A stretch of DNA of 29,578 bases, taken from contig JAYMTA010000412.1 in assembly GCA_036897625.1 (NCBI GenBank), forward strand, positions 1-29,578. Direction: 5' to 3'. The notes under the pieces were generated by a model. That model did not search any database. It was given only the letters and a program-made list of their open reading frames with translations, and was not told the origin of the DNA. Position numbers and translations under genes: made by a program. Shown here in pieces: positions 1-10,168 of this stretch. Every line of letters starts with the position of its first letter. Within the stretch, counting starts at the first letter, position 1. Source of the DNA: Pelargonium cotyledonis. Its lineage: Eukaryota; Streptophyta; Magnoliopsida; Geraniales; Geraniaceae.

Positions 1-4
1 GAGA

Positions 5-60
<56 letters not shown>
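1..60. repeat. (GA)n microsatellite
   Basis: A nearly pure GA dinucleotide run opens the window, with one interruption (ggg near position 8). The next recognisable exon begins at 187, so the run probably lies in an intron of the EXS gene. Its true length is unknown because it touches the window edge. Confidence 0.95.
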
Positions 61-63
<3 letters not shown>

Positions 64-186
64 GCATTTATTAACTATTAATCATCTCGTTGGAGTGTCA
101 ATCAGGAAATCGTTCAGTGGCATAATTTATATGTTTGAATGCCACTACACTTCTTCATTGGTCTTATAACTGTTAGTTTTGTGCAG

Positions 187-2372
187 GTCTTTTCAGATTT
201 GGAACGGTCAGTCTGTCGTATGGTCCATCGACAGGTTAGTGTTTTGTTGTTGAGCTGGGTATGACGTGTATTTATTAAAAGATTAATGCTCATTGATGCA
301 TGAATGGTAGATTCAAATTATAGGGGTCAGTTAGTATTCTTTATTTGAAATTTCCCTTATGTTTGAAAATAAGAGATGTGGATCTATTCAAGTTGTGCTA
401 TATATCTTCAGTCAAAGCTGTGGAATGAAAAGAACTGACTTAATATACGATTACACTTAGTTGTTTGTTTCACTTAAATGATAATTGGAGAAAGGGTGAA
501 CTTTGTGCTCCTAACAAGCTACATAGAATGAACTTTTTGGCGCAATCTGAACATACCGTTGTCTGTCTCATCTTAGCATGTAGCAATAGTTGATTCCAAT
601 GAAGTGAATCTTTGGTCTTTAGGAATTTATTCTGCAAAATGGAGGTGGCACAGATACTATACTTGTGTATTAGAAAGTAGATCTAGATGGAGTTATCTTT
701 TCCGATGAAAAAATGGAGTTATCTTCCAAGTTCCTTCTCATGGTTTTTATTTTATTTTTTAAAGATGTATTATTTCAAATGCTTGTAGGTTGCCACTATT
801 GCGTGGTTTGAAGCTGATTCTGTATGTGGCAGTCACTCCGTAGCTATCCCGTTAGTTCTGGTTTTACCTTATCTTTTTCGTTTATTTCAATGTCTTCGAC
901 AATACAAGGATACCGGAGAAAAAACAACACTTCTGAATGGTACGATCTACCGTTAACTTCCCTTTACATATTGTGTCATCTTCTTCCTTTTATCTTTTTC
1001 ATTGTATGCTACAGGTAGTTTTGCCACTTGATTACTTAACTTCATTTTGCTCTTGGTTTCAGCGCTAAAATATTCAACCGCAGTGCCGGTGATCTTCCTT
1101 TCGGCCCTTAAGTACCACGTCCTCCCTGATAAGTGGACTAACTTTTACCGACCTCTTTGGCTTATCTCAAGTGTTTTGAACTCCTTATATTCATTCTACT
1201 GGGATGTGAAGAGAGATTGGGACATGAGGTAAGTGAAATTGGTCTTTTAACCTTTCTTAATATTAAATTGATTTCAAACTTGTGATTGTGACTCCTTTGT
1301 CAGTACACAAGTGATCTTAGCCACGTGTTAAAGCTTATGTATTGCGCTTCTTTAGGAGTATTGTAATTACGCCAAGTTGAAACATTTGATCTAACTTCAA
1401 TCATGCCTTGTAAATTTTCACTTTTTTCAGTTGCTTCACTCGGATTTTCAAGTTCAGCAAAGCACATCTCGTCACCTACCTGTTCTATGGCCGCAAGTGG
1501 GTAAGTACAATATCTATCCTCGGATTATGACATATCATTCAGAGAAGTTGTAAACCCTAGTGACCAGTCCATTTTTTTCGAATTTTTGTGACACATTAGT
1601 TAATTAGTTTGCACTTTGCAACACTTCCCTAACCCTAGGTGAAACTTCAGGTAGGGCCGGCCCAGTAAAGGAGATTCCCAAGTCCACCCATTTTGGTGTC
1701 TGGGAAGGGTCATATTAATGTAGGGAACCTTTCCCCTGCTTTTGCAGAGACTGTTTCCTTGACTCGAACCCTATGACCCCAAGGTCACATTCTCTGTGAT
1801 ATGTTAGTTTGCAACACTTCCCAAACCCTAAAGCCGGCCTAGTGAACGAGGCTCCCAAGTCCCACCATTGTGAGCTGTGATATGCTTCCTTGACTCGAAC
1901 CCTATGTCCTCAAGGTCGCATTCTCTGTGATTTGTCAGTTAGTTAGTTCACAACACTTCCCAAACCTTAATTGAAACTTCAGCTAGGGGTTGCCACACGA
2001 GGCTCCCATCATTATGGGTTGTGCCAAGGCTCACCCTCTCTAGACGAAACTTCAGCTAATGAAACCAAAATGGCTTTCGTACTATATGCTTATAGATTCA
2101 TATTGATGGATTTGCAGGTTTATGTGTGGGTGATAGCTAGTAATCTGGTTTTGCGTTGCACGTGGACGTACAAGCTCTCTGCCCATCTTCGCCATAACTA
2201 CGTCACTTTGTTCATAATCACTGCCTTGGAGATGCTCCGGCGCTTCCAATGGGTGTTTTTCCGGGTAGAAAACGAGTGGAACAAGATGAACTCCAAGTCA
2301 AGTATCCAGCTCACCGGAGGCGACAGCGAAACTGAGGAAGACAAACTTATTTCTAATGACTATAGTGTATAG
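187..2372 (+). CDS. EXS-domain membrane protein (PHO1/XPR1/SYG1-like), 3' part
   Basis: Partial gene: its first exons lie left of the window. Exons read by splice sites and frame: 187-234, 789-939, 1063-1228, 1431-1500 and 2118-2372, ending in TAG. Together they give 690 bp, 229 residues plus stop, with no internal stop. The protein carries the EXS landmarks: FSDLERSVCRMVHRQ, then ATIAWFEADSVCGSHS, a hydrophobic stretch, LRQYKDTGEKTTLLNALKY, YSFYWDVKRDWDM, and near the end LEMLRRFQWVFFRVENEWNK. These match the C-terminal EXS domain of ERD1/XPR1/SYG1 proteins, multi-pass membrane proteins linked to phosphate export or Golgi/endomembrane function. The closest plant group is the short 'EXS family protein' class rather than full SPX-EXS PHO1, but the missing N-terminus prevents a decision on whether an SPX domain is present. 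The C-terminal tail is acidic (GGDSETEEDK). The intron at 1501-2117 is loaded with SINE-derived repeats. The 554-bp intron at 235-788 shows nothing notable. Confidence 0.9.
1610..2060 (-). mobile_element. Au-type SINE and partial copies, triplicated in an intron
   Basis: Read on the minus strand, about 1802 to 1653 matches the plant Au SINE layout: a tRNA-like B box (complement of gactcgaacc at 1761-1770), a GGAAACAG-like segment, a 'GCAAAAGCAGGGGAAAGGTT' segment, 'ACCCTTCCCAGAC' and a GCCGGCCC tail. A second copy (about 1834-1935) keeps the B box (1892-1901) and the gaggctccca part but lacks roughly 55 bp in the middle. A third, shorter fragment is at about 1979-2045. Each is preceded by the same leader, aacacttcccaaacccta, at about 1620, 1813 and 1952, so SINE and flank were multiplied together. 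The element sits wholly within the last intron of the EXS gene. Assignment to Au is from memory of its consensus. Confidence 0.75.
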
Positions 2373-3624
2373 ATCACCAAAGCATTGCTCAACAATATAT
2401 TTTTTTTGGCCAAAAGGAGTTATACAGTTCCTTTTTTGGGAGAATTCATGTCCACTAGAGAATTGGTTGTCTTGATGATAGCTATTTCTCAACAAATGTC
2501 AGTTTCTTTTACTGCAATGCCATTTTAGTGATTTGACATTTGTTGCTTTCATTGGGTTTCTTGAGCCATATTGTTGAGGTCACATGATCCATTTGCAAGA
2601 GGTTTATGAGCTTAAATGGGTCTGGACCTAAATAAACGCACGTGTGTTTATCGAACAAATTTTCATCTGTTATGACACGTATCACCACTTAGGGTAAAGA
2701 TCAGAACAAAATTACGAACATGTGATGTTCTCAACCCGTCATAAATGGGTCTGGACCTAAAAAAAACGCACGTGTTTTTATTAAACAAATTTTCGCATTT
2801 GGGGGAAATATTAGAATGAATTTGAACCTTATTTGGTGACATCTTGTCTTTTCATGTTATATTACGACTGAGTTTAATGATCCGGTCATGTTTGGATAGA
2901 ACCGTGCAAGTTATAAGATAATACTATTTTTAACACGACTTGAACATGACTTATTACAAGTGAATTTGACACAACATGTCCTACACATTAAAATAAATGG
3001 ATTAGATTTACCCATATGAGCCGATATATTTAACTTAATCCCAAACAGTTAAATCTCGTGTTGTGTTTTGTGTCATAAAGCAAATTGCAAGCCCTAGGTT
3101 CATTGCTAAGGATTAGGGGTGACGATTTGAATTTTAAAGTAAAATGTGCATATTTACACGGGTTCACCAATACGACTCACATTTTCCAAAGAAAAATCTG
3201 ACCCAAAAATTGATATGATCGGGTTTCAGATTTTTACGGTTCGGATCCAAATTGTCAGCTCTACTAAAGATATATATTACATCAATGACAAGCAATCTTT
3301 AAGCCCAACAAGGGTTTACAAGTTCAAAACAAAAATTGAACATATAAATCTTCTTCATAGACATAGCTCTTGAATGAAATTTGAAACCAATGAATAGAAC
3401 AAAATTATTTTTTGACAGTGCACACTTCAACTGATGAATTACAAATTAAATCTATAACAAGCTAACAAAGTTCGACTCAAAGACAATCTAATGCACAATT
3501 CTTCGTAACATTTTTGGAATACAAGGCTCATCTATCATCTGAAAACCGGCAAGTACGTGAAAATCATTGAGCTGTGACAAAAAGAAGTATGTTTCAAATT
3601 GTATTTGTGTTATTTACCCGGGAG
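2373..3624. other. Intergenic, tail-to-tail between EXS gene and PEX22
   Basis: No gene is visible. It must hold the 3' UTRs of two convergent genes. It contains a roughly 51-bp direct repeat pair (listed separately). From about 2870 to 3260 the DNA is diffuse and AT-rich, with phrases such as aacacgacttgaacatgac and acgggttcaccaatacgac that resemble decayed transposon or LTR sequence common in plants. I cannot assign a family. Confidence 0.6.
2614..2794. repeat. Direct repeat pair (about 51 bp) with G-box core
   Basis: Copies at 2614-2664 and 2743-2794 share aaatgggtctggacctaaa, then an A-rich stretch, then acgcacgtgt and finally aacaaattttc. Starts are 129 bp apart. Both copies contain the palindrome CACGTG (G-box core), which may be coincidental. 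They lie about 240-420 bp past the EXS stop codon. Confidence 0.8.
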
Positions 3625-6301
3625 TCAGATGCATCCAAAGAACTGTTCCAAGGACGGGGAGCTGAAAACGTTAGGAGCAGTCCGTTCAGGTCTGACGGGA
3701 GAAATGTGAAGCTCGTTTTTTATGAACCTCTGTGACCAAAGAAACATAAGATTCGGAAGTGGATATATAAGCATCAAAACATTAATAGGAATAATGACAA
3801 GCAACGGAAAACATACAGCTAATTGTGTAATGACTTCAGGATTCGAGTCAATATGCCAATCTGGCTCTAGTTGCCGAACAAAAGATGATCTCCCGTTTTC
3901 CGTGCTACAAAAGAGAACCTGCAAATGCATATCAAGTGGATTACGTATTAAGCAGACTGTAAAAGTTGCCAAAGATCTCAAAACTAATCACTGCGATGCT
4001 TTCAAACAGCAAGTGATAATTTAAAATGCATACCTTGTCCTTGACCAAACCACCGGATTGAAAAACTCCAGCATCTTCTAAAGCCTGAAGGACTTTTTTC
4101 TGAAGACAATTGTTCATCGCGTAAATAATATTAGAATATGATATAATTAACGAAATTGAAAAGTATATATCAGCATAAAAACGTTGTAACATAAGAGGTA
4201 AGCTACAAATGTCCTATCAAACAGCATTTAAAATTTTAAAATAAAACACATGTGCCATAGCAAAAACAAGAAATATAAAAGTCAAATCTTTGCCTTAAAT
4301 AATGAAATAAACAAATTGATGGTACACTCTCATATCATTTATAGTTTTTCACAGTAATTTCTCTTTTTCTTCTAGTCCAAAAGTGGGCTACAAATAGGAT
4401 TCGACTTAAAGTCATCACCTAATTATGCAAATATATCTTAGCCATTTGTTATTGAGAGGTGAAAAAAAAACAAGATTGATGTTAAAGAACAAATTATACG
4501 ATTTGGCAAAATTGATGTTACCAAGTGTAATGATCAACAAAAGATTCAATTGTGATTGAATAATAATGTAAAGAAGATTGGCACAATACACGCACTTCAC
4601 TTTCATCATCCAAAACTCTTTCCATGAGATAAAGGTCGCAAAATTTTGTGATCTCCAATAGCAATTCAAGCACAGATGATCTGACCGTTGCTTGTTTCTG
4701 CATGGTACAATTTAACCCATGTCAACTTGCAGATTCTTGTTACAAAGCTCAAGGCTATAAGAAGAAAAACAAACAACCTGGAGCTCCTCTGGATCACTTT
4801 CCTCAAGAATTACTCCAAGCAACCGACAAGTAACCTATATATAGCAAATCATCAAAGCAATGAGATATAAGACTCATGTATTGGTTGACTTCATAAGCTT
4901 ACTATTTGCTAAAAAAGGGCTAATAGTAAATACAAAACCATGAAAACTCGAAAAGGAAATACATTTCATTCCAAAATGGAACAACCATGGAGCAGAGAAC
5001 TAGAACACTAAATTAAGCACAAAAGAGTCCCAACAACTAGAAGTCTAGAACAGCATGTATTTGATGATTTGTAGATTGTTACCTTTCTGCCTTCGCTTAA
5101 TTTCCGCCGAACAATTTGCCCCAAAGTAGGCTGGATAGAGAAGGAGGGAAATAATTAACACCGGAAGAATCAATAAAGTGAATACATAAAAATATGTAAT
5201 AATGTGAATCAAAATGTTAGTCAGAGATATGAACACACTTACCTTTACAGACGAAAAGAACTCGTCGGCAACATTTTGTGCTCTTGAATCCTCTGAAGTT
5301 GAGCATACTCCTGAAGGAGTCGATGCTGGATTAGAATGCGTTCCAGCACCAGAACTACTAGTTGATGGAGCCTGTCTTCTTGGTTGTCTTCTTTGAGGTC
5401 CACTCGGTGTTCTCAAAAGCCTCCAGGTAAACACTAAAGCAACAGCAAGCCCGGCAATAGCCCCTACAGATCGTGAATCCTGATACCAGTTTGAAGTTGG
5501 TAAGAAACTAGAAGTACAGAAACTACTCCCTCAATCCCAAAATGAGAGTCCATTTTCCCAATTATTTTATCTTAAGAATATATTGGTAATTCAATCATAA
5601 CTAAGTAACCAAAAAGCAATTAAGGAAAGTGGACATTCATTTGACATTCAAAATTTCATAACAATTGAACAAAACAGCAACCGGATCATCCATTCGATAC
5701 AGCGGCTAACCAAGCATTGTTCACCAATTTTGTCTTCTTCTCAACAAACACAAAGATAAGTATTTTTTGTTCAATGCTACATAATTCAAAGTTTCAAACA
5801 CTCAAAATCAATAAAAGCACAAGCTAAACGACAATTGGTTAAGTTAGCAAATAGTATCGTATCGATGATCAAATACAACATACGTTTCCATTACTGCTTA
5901 ATTACATCTCTACATACAGCAAGTTACAAATTTTCAATCCTAGCTAAACCAACAAAACCAATGCACAAGCTTCAATTCAACACAAACCCAACAGAAATAG
6001 CCTACCAAAATTCTTTTACCTCATAGCAACATCAACCCAATACCAAAACCCACATAAATCAACAGAAAAAAACCCAAAATTTTAGCAAAACACAACCAAC
6101 CCATCAAATCAGAATCGGAACTTAAACAAAACCATCAAATTTGGGACTCAAATGCCCATCAGATCTAGAAAAAACGACACAAGAAAGAGAAAGAACCAGG
6201 TCGTGGAGGGGAATCGATAGAAGATTGGACATCTTGACGGTGAGATAAGCACCGAAGCGCTTGATCAGCTCCACCAGCTCTTCTTTGGAGGAATCAGCCA
6301 T
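3625..6301 (-). CDS. PEX22: Peroxin PEX22-like, peroxisomal membrane anchor for PEX4
   Basis: Complete gene of eight exons on the minus strand: 6301-6197, 5479-5243, 5130-5083, 4834-4778, 4697-4596, 4099-4034, 3918-3817 and 3729-3625 (TGA). All exon lengths are multiples of three and all introns phase 0. The total is 273 residues, near the roughly 280 of Arabidopsis PEX22. The protein begins MADSSKEELVELIKRFGAYL. One membrane segment lies at about residues 38-53 (SVGAIAGLAVALVFTW), followed by a Ser/Pro/Arg-rich linker. A folded C-terminal domain follows, with VTCRLLGVILEESDPEELQ, LLLEITKFCDLYLMERVLDD, ALEDAGVF and the conserved ending ERTAPNVFSSPSLEQFFG. In the family, PEX22 tethers the ubiquitin-conjugating enzyme PEX4 to the peroxisome for recycling of the import receptor PEX5. 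Several donors are weak: GTTCTT after exon 1, GTTGTT after exon 4, GTGCGT after exon 5. The 717-bp first intron holds a MITE. The cyclin upstream has the same orientation. Confidence 0.92.
5524..5645. mobile_element. Stowaway-like MITE in PEX22 intron 1
   Basis: The left end reads TA followed by ctccctcaatcccaaaatga, the classic Stowaway (Tc1/mariner MITE) terminus. The inner part of the inverted repeat is present on the right: ggaaagtggacattcatttg (about 5624-5643) is the near complement of aaaatgagagtccattttcc on the left. The outermost right terminus (expected gggacggagggagTA) is missing or degenerate, so this is an old or truncated copy of about 120 bp. Confidence 0.7.
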
Positions 6302-7802
6302 AGCGAGGCAAATACGATACCGTTTAAAGGAACAATTTTTCAGGTTCAGTGATCGAAAAGGAGAAAAGGGTCTTCAAATTTACAGGTCCTCCATTGATTC
6401 TCAGAGCTCCGACACTTCGATTCTAAACTTATGCTCTGCGTCAACTAGAAAATGAATGTTCTTTATTTTCGGTGCGATTTTTTTTTTGTTTATCTGCTGT
6501 GTCTCGGAGCATGAAGTTTGGTTGACTATGGAGTCAGAATGCTTACATGGCATGATTTGATTGGATAACAAGTCCGTTAATTTTCCTTTACCTTTAAAGC
6601 CTAAACAAATAAATTGTTGTTCCAAAACAAATTGTTGCTTGTTATGTCAATTACACAATTTATCGTTAAAAAGAGTGGTACCAAAGTAAAATTACAAGAG
6701 GTGAGTTGAGATAGAACACGTATTATGTTTAAATCAAGACACGTAAGATTGTCAACGTTGTCTTATCGATGAGAAGTGTCAATTTATTACATTAAAGTGA
6801 TCGTTCGTATCAATAGTCATATTGTCACTATTGTCTTGAGTATAATTAATATAAGGTAGAAGTGACAAAATAACACAATCTTTTGTTGATCGGTGGAGAA
6901 CGTAAGTTTGTAATCACTTGTAAATACTATTTTTGTCTCTTTACCGAGAATGATAATTTATTACTTATGAGTAGTGTTTTGTAGGAATTCTTGTATTGTC
7001 ACAAATGTATAAGAAGTGGCATCGGCCACTTTTGTTGACTTCTCACCAACTTTCTTTCATTTCTCAAGAAAATAAATTATTTTCACAAAACGCATGGATT
7101 CATTGACCAATAAAGTCAACCCACCTCGTTAAACGACGATGCCTAATGCATGTTTTCAAAATCATCAATTCTATACGTGCTTGAGACTTTTTCATAGATG
7201 TCAACAAAGTTTTTGTTCATAAAAACCATCAAACTCAATGGTACTTGGAGTAAAGCAACTGCATTGCCTAAACTTTCAAATACCCAAACCCACACATAAT
7301 CAATGAGTACTAACAACATTTTACACTCTAAAATAACCAACTTTTAGGTCTTAATTGAGTTTTGCAACCTTAATAAATTCAATCAACCTTGAGTCCTCGG
7401 TTGTATCATTAACATTTTCGAAGTCACAAGTGACTTAAAAGCATTATCAATGAGAATGAGACTTTGATTCAGAGATCAAGCGTTATACAAATTTATGGAG
7501 TTCCATATAAAACATCATATGAAAGCTGAGTTTTGCAATTATATACACAAAGAACTGATCAATAAGCCTCAGGCAACCATAAATTCTTCAAGAAATACCT
7601 CAAAATTCCTATTTGAATTTCAAAGTTGACTATGAACAATTGATTATACCAATTATCATTTGCTTCAGGCAATTTTGTATCTTTCTATTTTCACATTTTG
7701 CAGAAAGGACAGAGAGACACAGAGTTAATGGACTCTGGTACATGATAATGTAATAAGATAACCAAGAGAACCAAGAAAGAAGATGAAGAGAAACTCAGCT
7801 TG
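6302..7802. promoter_or_regulatory. Intergenic: PEX22 leader/promoter and cyclin 3' region
   Basis: This holds the PEX22 5' UTR and promoter (adjacent to 6301) and the 3' UTR of the cyclin (adjacent to 7803). The DNA is AT-rich. I see no convincing TATA box at a fixed spacing, no extra gene and no clear repeat family. Confidence 0.5.
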
Positions 7803-9641
7803 TCATGTCAATCCGTCATACTGAGGTGGTGAGGAGTTGTTGGTATCGTCCACTGATATTTCAGTCACGTCGTCCAGAGAGTGGGACATTAGCGACTTCT
7901 CGATCCTCTTGCCTACTCCGTTCAAAGACATCTCTTTTTCCAAGTGCAAGCAGTAGCTCTTGAAAACCCGAGGGCTCACGCCAACTCCGAAATCCAAAAG
8001 GAAAAGCAATTCCATCTCGAGCTTGTTCAACTCTGCATTGCTGACTCCCCCAACCCGAGCATAGAATGCATTGTTGTAATGTCTGCAGCATTGCAGATTC
8101 AAATCAAAAACCAAAGAATGGTTGATGCACAATCAACATGCTTTGGCCAAATATATGTATATAACTGACATGTAAATGGTCTCTTTAGGTATATGCACAC
8201 TCATTTGATGGTTGATTTTTTGAAGATATGATATAGATTAAAATCAGTGTATTTGTTAAATTTGCTGAAGGTCTCTAAGGTTTCTCATGTTTATTAGCAG
8301 ATGATTATTCTAAGTAACATTCTTCCATGAAAGTGTTTTATCAAGACATGTTAAAAAAAAAGTTCTAAAATTCTTCAATTCACCTCCCACTTCAAATCAT
8401 ACCCATAATACAAAACAGTCAAACAAACAAACAAAACCCACATGAAGAACACAAATTTACAGGTAAGAAAAATGCATAAGACATATCAGTATATCACCAA
8501 ACACATAACATACATGAATCAAAGAGGACATGCTTAACCCAATCCATATTTATCAAAAACAACCATCAAAGTCTTCAATTTATCTCCAATTTAACCACAC
8601 CCAGAACACAAATGCTCAAACGAAAATTCAATCAATTTCATGGAAACATAACACACAATTCAGCAAGACATATCATCAAAAACCTAACAAGCATTACTTA
8701 CATTCGATCATCATTAAAACACACATAATGACATAAACGCAATCCATATATATTTAATTCAGAATGACTGTTAAATTTGATCAAAGCCCCGAACTTTACC
8801 ATAATTACTAGCAGATGCTTATTCATAATAGCCACAATTCCAAAAGCAACCTTCAATTTCTATCTCCAGTTTTAAGCCATACCCAACTCTAACAAGCAAA
8901 TCGCACAAAAATTCGACAAACTCCATCGAAACAAAGCGCAAAATTCAGCTAGATATATCATAGAACATCAAACATGGATTACCCACATTCACTCATCATT
9001 AAGAATGCACATACAAACCCAATCCACATCTACTAAATTCGAAGTCCCTGAGCTTATTCATCATAAGCTCAATTCCAAAAGCAACCTTCAATTTCTTCAG
9101 TTGTAAGCCATACCCAAAACAAAAAACACTCTAAAAAGCAAATCCCACTAAAAAATTCAACCAACTCCATGAAAACAAAACGTACAATTCAGCTAGACAT
9201 ATCATCAAACACCTGGCATGCATTAACATTCACTCGTCAATCAATAAAACACACAGAAAAAGGGTTTTACACTCACACATCATCCAGCATCTTGGAAGCA
9301 ACCATGACACTCGTCACCACCAACCTATGCACATTCAGCGAAACCACAAGCGACTCTGGGTGTTTATGCAGCAACCTGTCAATATACACAAACCCAACCA
9401 CGAAACACGACGGGCTGCAATTCGTGTACTTATATATCCTCTCCAAATACTTGGGAATGCTAATGTTCGGCGCCCGGACGCCATGGAAGGAGCTCAAGCT
9501 GTGGCGAGTCGACCCATTGACGAGCGGCTCATTTCGAGCTACTAGCTTATCGAGGACATGGGAGATAATGTTGAGGACTCTGGGCGTGGCCGGCTCGTCG
9601 TGGCTCGGGTCCGGCGGGGTCTCGCGGTCGGCGGCGAGCAT
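7803..9641 (-). CDS. CYCU1-1: Cyclin-U1/P2-type, P/U-type cyclin
   Basis: Two exons on the minus strand, 9641-9277 and 8082-7803 (TGA), joined GATGATGT|ACATTAC, encode 214 residues. The N-terminus has ATPRVLNIISHVLDKLVARNEPL. The cyclin box spans about residues 25-155 with SFHGVRAPNISIPKYLERIYKY, the diagnostic CSPSCFVVGFVYIDRLLHKHP, NVHRLVVTSVMVASKMLDD and YNNAFYARVGGVSNAELNKLE. These match plant P/U-type cyclins, which resemble yeast PHO80 and bind CDKA in the known cases. The best remembered match is Arabidopsis CYCU1-1 (CYCP2;1). After the cyclin box there is a short Ser/Asp-rich tail. The start ATG at 9641 is the first in frame and is followed by GC-rich coding sequence. The single 1,194-bp intron (8083-9276) is mostly a degenerate repeat array. 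The gene lies directly upstream of PEX22 in the same orientation. Confidence 0.92.
8371..9250. repeat. Four-copy degenerate tandem repeat filling cyclin intron
   Basis: Units begin near 8371, 8573, 8851 and 9086, each with a form of 'cttcaattt...tctcca', then a form of 'aagccatacccaa', a stretch like 'ttcaaccaactccatgaaaac', then 'caattcagctagacatatca', 'cattcactcatcatt' and 'cccaatccatat'. Spacing is roughly 200-280 bp. The last two copies are most alike (both with attccaaaagcaaccttcaatttc). The array stops just before the exon 1 donor at 9276. Confidence 0.75.
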
Positions 9642-10168
9642 TTAGAGCATTGTGTGGTGGTTGGTTGGTTGAGAGGTCGTGAAGATATGGTGGCGTTTGA
9701 GTGGTCAAGAGTCATGACTCTAAAAAGATTGGCGGCTTGGTGGGCCTTATCTGGATGGATTGGTACGTGGCCTGTTTTGTTGGTTGTGAGAGGTCTAACT
9801 ATGGAATAAATAACTTTAGAGCATATCGTATTTTTTGAGTGTTGACCGAAATGTCTCATTTAGACCCGACTTGAACGGTAAGTCGGTTTGAATGTTACTT
9901 GTAAAATTTATAGATTTATCGGAGTAAACAAAATTCGGCTCTATTTTGAGAAAACTAGAGTAGTGCTCGGTGGCGTGAGAAAAAAAATATGTTATCAACC
10001 AATTAGGTGATGTTACATAAATTATTTACATTTAAATTCATTTCAGTGAATATTTGGGAGCGGTGTGTCCCGCACATATCCATTTTGTTTCTCTTTTGGT
10101 TGAGAGTTTCAATCAACTACTATTGGCCGAGATTTCCGATAGTATTTCCAAATTTATCAAATAAGATT

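Noticed and set aside
1761-1770. tRNA-like B box on the minus strand
   Set aside because: Not a tRNA gene: no cloverleaf can be drawn around it; it belongs to the SINE head.
5835-6026. Small open frame within PEX22 intron 1
   Set aside because: Intronic, AT-rich, no motif; on the opposite strand to the host gene.
9169-9645. 158-codon plus-strand open frame over cyclin exon 1
   Set aside because: Antisense of a coding exon that has clear cyclin-box motifs on the other strand.
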